Shown here piece after piece: positions 41,280 to 43,673 of a stretch of 43,673 nt of DNA. Below the pieces are notes generated by a model that was not told the origin of the DNA, did no database searches, and worked only from the letters and a program-made list of their open reading frames with translations. Origin of the DNA: JBMNCQ01 sp049366715 (GTDB taxonomy: Bacteria; Bacillota; Peptococcia; Peptococcales; BICA1-8). Positions within the stretch are counted from its first letter, which is position 1, and each line of letters opens with the position of its first letter. Position numbers and translations under genes: made by a program. The DNA is taken from the NCBI GenBank assembly GCA_049366715.1, contig JBMNCQ010000032.1:1-43673 (forward strand), written 5' to 3'.

Positions 41280-43184
41280 TCAACAATTGGTGTTTATACC
41301 CATTTCACACATTTTTCGCCACAGGGTTGTTCTGCTCACACCTAAAGCCTTAGCAGTCATTGTTTTATTCCAGCGCATTTGTTCCAAAACTTCCAGGATT
41401 TTCGTCTTTTCATTTTGCCGCTCTGGATTCATGCTTAAATTACCTTGATCGTATCGGGTATTTTCCAGGGAACTAATCCCGGATTGCAGCAGCTCTTCTA
41501 TTAACCGGTTCACATTTTTAGGTTTTTTCCGTACAAAACTATTTATTCTTAAAACGAAATTCTCCAGCTCCCTGATATTACCCAGCCAGGGGTGATCCGC
41601 CTGCATAAGCATCCTGTTTAATATATCCAGGATTTTGCCATTCATATTAAGACCATATTCCTTAATGAAGTATCCGGTTAATTCAGGAATATCTTCACGG
41701 CGCAGGCGCAGAGGCGGCAGGTTTAAGTTTAAGACATTCAGCCTGTAGTATAAATCCGAACGGAAAAGTCCTTTGTTTACGAATATTTCTAAAGGCTGAT
41801 TCGTAGCCGCAATTACCCGCACATCAACAGGAATATTTTTCGTTCCGCCTAACCTGCGCAGTTTTCTTTCCTGTAATACTCTCAACAGTAAAACTTGTCC
41901 ATGTAACGACATATCACCTATTTCATCCAGAAAGAGTGTTCCGAAATTGGCCTGTTCGATTAGTCCAAGTTTTCCTCCCTTTCTGCCGCCGGTAAAAGTA
42001 CCGGTTTCATATCCAAAAAGCTCACTTTCCAGAAGAGAATCCGGCAGTGCCGAACAGTTAACGGAAACAAAGGGCCGGCTACTGCGGGAACTTTGGTTAT
42101 GGATGGATTGAGCGAATAGTTCTTTACCTGTTCCCGTTTCACCCCTAATTAAGACCGTAAGACCCGTAGCTGCATAATCCCGCGCTAATTCTACCGCATC
42201 CCGGATCGGTTTAGACTGTCCGATAATATTTTCAAAATGATAGGAAGCGGTGAATCCGCTGCCAAGTAAATCTTTCTTTGCTTTTTGCAAATCTAAATTA
42301 TCGTCAAAAATACCGATAACTTCAGTTAAATGGTTATCTATTTTAATCGGCTTCCAGGTGACAACGAGCTCTTTACCTGTTAACTTGACCATGCTTTCGC
42401 TAACTTCGGTAGTGCCATTCAAAACAGAATCAAATCCGGCTACATCAACAATCTCATCCAGTACGCTGCCCACAAGCTGGTTTTTGGGAATGCCTAATAT
42501 TTGCTCAGCAGAGGAGTTTACCGTTTGAATCTTGCGGTCAGAATTTATGAATAAGAATGCTCTTTTGGAATGATTTAAAACCATATTGGTCCTTTCTTCC
42601 CGTTCCCTGTTAAAATTTAACGCCCATTGATATTTAAAGGCTTCTTTAAATGTCTCTTCAACATTTTCCCGGGAATAAACCATATAAGCAGGAAAGCCAT
42701 AATCAGTGGCATAATCGCAGACCACTCCTGTTCCTATAAAACCGTCACAACCATTCATAATCATTTTTTGCAGCATTTTCTGCATTTGCTCCGTACTGGT
42801 GTACCAATCCTGCATAAAATTACAGGATATATAGTCTTTATAACAAAGCAAATCGGGGATAACGTCCCGATAGCCTAAAATGCCGATCTTGCCCGCCTGC
42901 AGGCTTAAATTTTTTATTCCCTGTAATAGATCGGCCACGGTAATTTTAAAGACAATTACAGGAATTTCCTTAATATGTTCCTTTAAATGCTGCCCGTTAC
43001 CACCACCACTAATAATGACATCAATAGCATTTTCGTAAATAAGCTTCCGGGATATTTCCAATACTTCATTTATGTTGGCTTCATATACGATTACGTCTTT
43101 AAAATAAGTTGGAACTAGTTGTGATATTACTTTCGTTAATCTGGGGTAGCTTATGAAAACAATCCGTTTCTTAAGAAAATCCAT
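41280..43184 (-). CDS. PrpR-type sigma-54-dependent transcriptional activator
   Basis: An enhancer-binding protein (634 aa). The N-terminal PrpR-type sensor domain (about 1-190, with DVIISGGGNGQHLKEH) is followed by a PAS-like domain (about 205-300), an AAA+ domain (about 315-545; Walker A GETGTGKE at 348-355, Walker B LFLDEIGDM) and a Fis-type HTH (NKTMTAKALGVSRTTLWRKM). The sigma-54 contact loop is GTFTGG instead of GAFTGA; Thr and the Gly framework are kept. ATG at 43184 with GGGTGAT is preferred over the TTG six codons earlier. PrpR-type sensors bind small carboxylates such as 2-methylcitrate, so this one probably senses a pathway intermediate of the downstream operon. Confidence 0.9.
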   Translation of the reverse strand: MDFLKKRIVFISYPRLTKVISQLVPTYFKDVIVYEANINEVLEISRKLIYENAIDVIISGGGNGQHLKEHIKEIPVIVFKITVADLLQGIKNLSLQAGKIGILGYRDVIPDLLCYKDYISCNFMQDWYTSTEQMQKMLQKMIMNGCDGFIGTGVVCDYATDYGFPAYMVYSRENVEETFKEAFKYQWALNFNREREERTNMVLNHSKRAFLFINSDRKIQTVNSSAEQILGIPKNQLVGSVLDEIVDVAGFDSVLNGTTEVSESMVKLTGKELVVTWKPIKIDNHLTEVIGIFDDNLDLQKAKKDLLGSGFTASYHFENIIGQSKPIRDAVELARDYAATGLTVLIRGETGTGKELFAQSIHNQSSRSSRPFVSVNCSALPDSLLESELFGYETGTFTGGRKGGKLGLIEQANFGTLFLDEIGDMSLHGQVLLLRVLQERKLRRLGGTKNIPVDVRVIAATNQPLEIFVNKGLFRSDLYYRLNVLNLNLPPLRLRREDIPELTGYFIKEYGLNMNGKILDILNRMLMQADHPWLGNIRELENFVLRINSFVRKKPKNVNRLIEELLQSGISSLENTRYDQGNLSMNPERQNEKTKILEVLEQMRWNKTMTAKALGVSRTTLWRKMCEMGINTNC

Positions 43185-43188
43185 ATAA

Positions 43189-43404
43189 TCACCCGTTTCC
43201 AAAATATTTCAAAAACTTTATATTTATGAGGAACAACAATATTAAAAAGATCAGAATCAGTATTAATCCTATTTTCTGAGCAGGACAATTATGCTTAGTA
43301 CCGGCTAAAAACTTGTCCGCAAGACCTGCAGGCTTAAAATACAAGACAACTGATCCGCAGATTTTTCTATTCTGGTCATATTTATATATTAATATTAAAT
43401 TCAA
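43189..43404 (-). CDS. Possible small membrane protein (uncertain)
   Basis: A 71-codon frame starting with TTG. The C-terminal half has a strong hydrophobic helix (IGLILILIFLILLFLIN). I do not recognise it. There is no ribosome binding site before the TTG and no better internal start, and it ends 4 nt before the activator ATG. It could be a gene remnant or chance ORF in an AT-rich gap. Nothing else protein-like is visible in 43203-43584. Confidence 0.25.
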   Translation of the reverse strand: MNLILIYKYDQNRKICGSVVLYFKPAGLADKFLAGTKHNCPAQKIGLILILIFLILLFLINIKFLKYFGNG

Positions 43405-43485
43405 AAAATTACAAAAGTTTGCTTTAAAATTGAAAGATACGGATTAAGACAGCAAGCCCAAGTTAAAGCAGGGAAGCTCATATTG

Positions 43486-43546
43486 CCTAAGAAGATTTAT
43501 AAACAGACTTAGGAAGAAATACATAAAAAATGCACTTCTTCCTAAG
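43486..43546 (-). terminator. Hairpin(s) downstream of the partial gene at the window edge
   Basis: CTTAGGAAGAA (43508-43518) pairs with TTCTTCCTAAG (43536-43546) over 11 bp. A further CCTAAG at 43486-43491 could pair with the same CTTAGG, giving two mutually exclusive structures. The T run after the stem is weak. It lies 38 nt past the stop of the truncated gene. Confidence 0.45.
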
Positions 43547-43584
43547 ATATAAGGGGGTATGGAGAAAAACTATCTAAACTTTTT

Positions 43585-43673
43585 TTATTCAACCATCGCT
43601 TTAATTAATTTCGCAGCACGGTCCGTATTGAAAATACCGCACATACAGGGTTTGAATAATTCTTCGGCAGCTT
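43585..43673 (-). CDS. C-terminus of an unidentified protein (truncated by window edge)
   Basis: The last 28 residues of a minus-strand frame that enters from the right: AAEELFKPCMCGIFNTDRAA then KLIKAMVE and a TAA stop. The composition (CMCG motif, amphipathic AAKLIKAMVE end) looks like a true protein end, and a hairpin follows. I do not recognise the family from so little sequence. Confidence 0.6.
   Translation of the reverse strand, partial: AAEELFKPCMCGIFNTDRAAKLIKAMVE

Overview
The window looks like part of a chromosome of a strictly anaerobic, monoderm Clostridia-type bacterium (Peptococcaceae-like; this placement is my inference). Four of the five solute-binding proteins are lipoproteins. 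Ribosome binding sites are strong AAGGAGG types, and TTG or GTG starts are frequent. The phosphate-binding protein carries a copper-amine-oxidase-type stalk domain, and ferredoxin-linked 2-oxoacid oxidation and sigma-54 catabolic regulators are present. Nearly everything lies on the minus strand, so operons read right to left. I saw no rRNA, tRNA, CRISPR array, transposase or prophage gene.

Layout from left to right. (1) 0.2-0.9 kb: uracil-DNA glycosylase. (2) 1.0-5.1 kb: polyamine ABC transporter potABCD, with a small unknown gene at its end. (3) 5.2-11.9 kb: ATP-dependent 5-oxoprolinase pxpABC co-directional with a DctPQM TRAP transporter, facing a divergent IclR regulator. This is a likely uptake-and-hydrolysis unit for 5-oxoproline. 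(4) 12.0-16.5 kb: phosphate transporter pstSCAB, preceded by a three-repeat Pho box at a good -10. (5) 16.6-26.5 kb: nine co-directional genes (TRAP dctPQM, a KduD-like SDR, GlcD/GlcF-type 2-hydroxyacid oxidoreductase, a second SDR, an IclR regulator and an IlvD/Edd-type dehydratase lacking one of its three iron-sulfur cysteines). This is probably a sugar-acid or hydroxyacid degradation operon. (6) 27.0-31.3 kb: a four-subunit VOR/KOR-type 2-oxoacid:ferredoxin oxidoreductase behind a clear -24/-12 promoter, next to a divergent PAS-type sigma-54 activator. (7) 31.4-43.2 kb: the most interesting part. A PrpR-type sigma-54 activator is followed by a -24/-12 promoter and eight genes: a class III CoA-transferase lacking its catalytic loop, an HMG-CoA-lyase-like enzyme, a fused TRAP permease with a TAXI binding protein, a PrpF-type isomerase, a second and intact class III CoA-transferase, and a LeuC/LeuD-type hydratase.

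The last cluster reads as a complete route: uptake of an unsaturated branched dicarboxylate (itaconate-, methylitaconate- or aconitate-like), double-bond migration (PrpF type), hydration (LeuCD type) to a citramalate- or dimethylmalate-like acid, CoA activation, and retro-aldol cleavage to pyruvate plus acetyl-CoA or propionyl-CoA. It resembles the lower part of the clostridial nicotinate pathway (methylitaconate isomerase, dimethylmaleate hydratase), but with a CoA-dependent lyase instead of the free-acid dimethylmalate lyase. The substrate is not determined by the sequence.

Regulatory structure is rich. There are two independent sigma-54 promoters with dyads at enhancer distance, and hairpins with the same stem sequence at the dctP-dctQ junctions of two separate TRAP operons. 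Two matching GTTC-N8-GAAC elements lie 240 bp apart upstream of the nine-gene operon.
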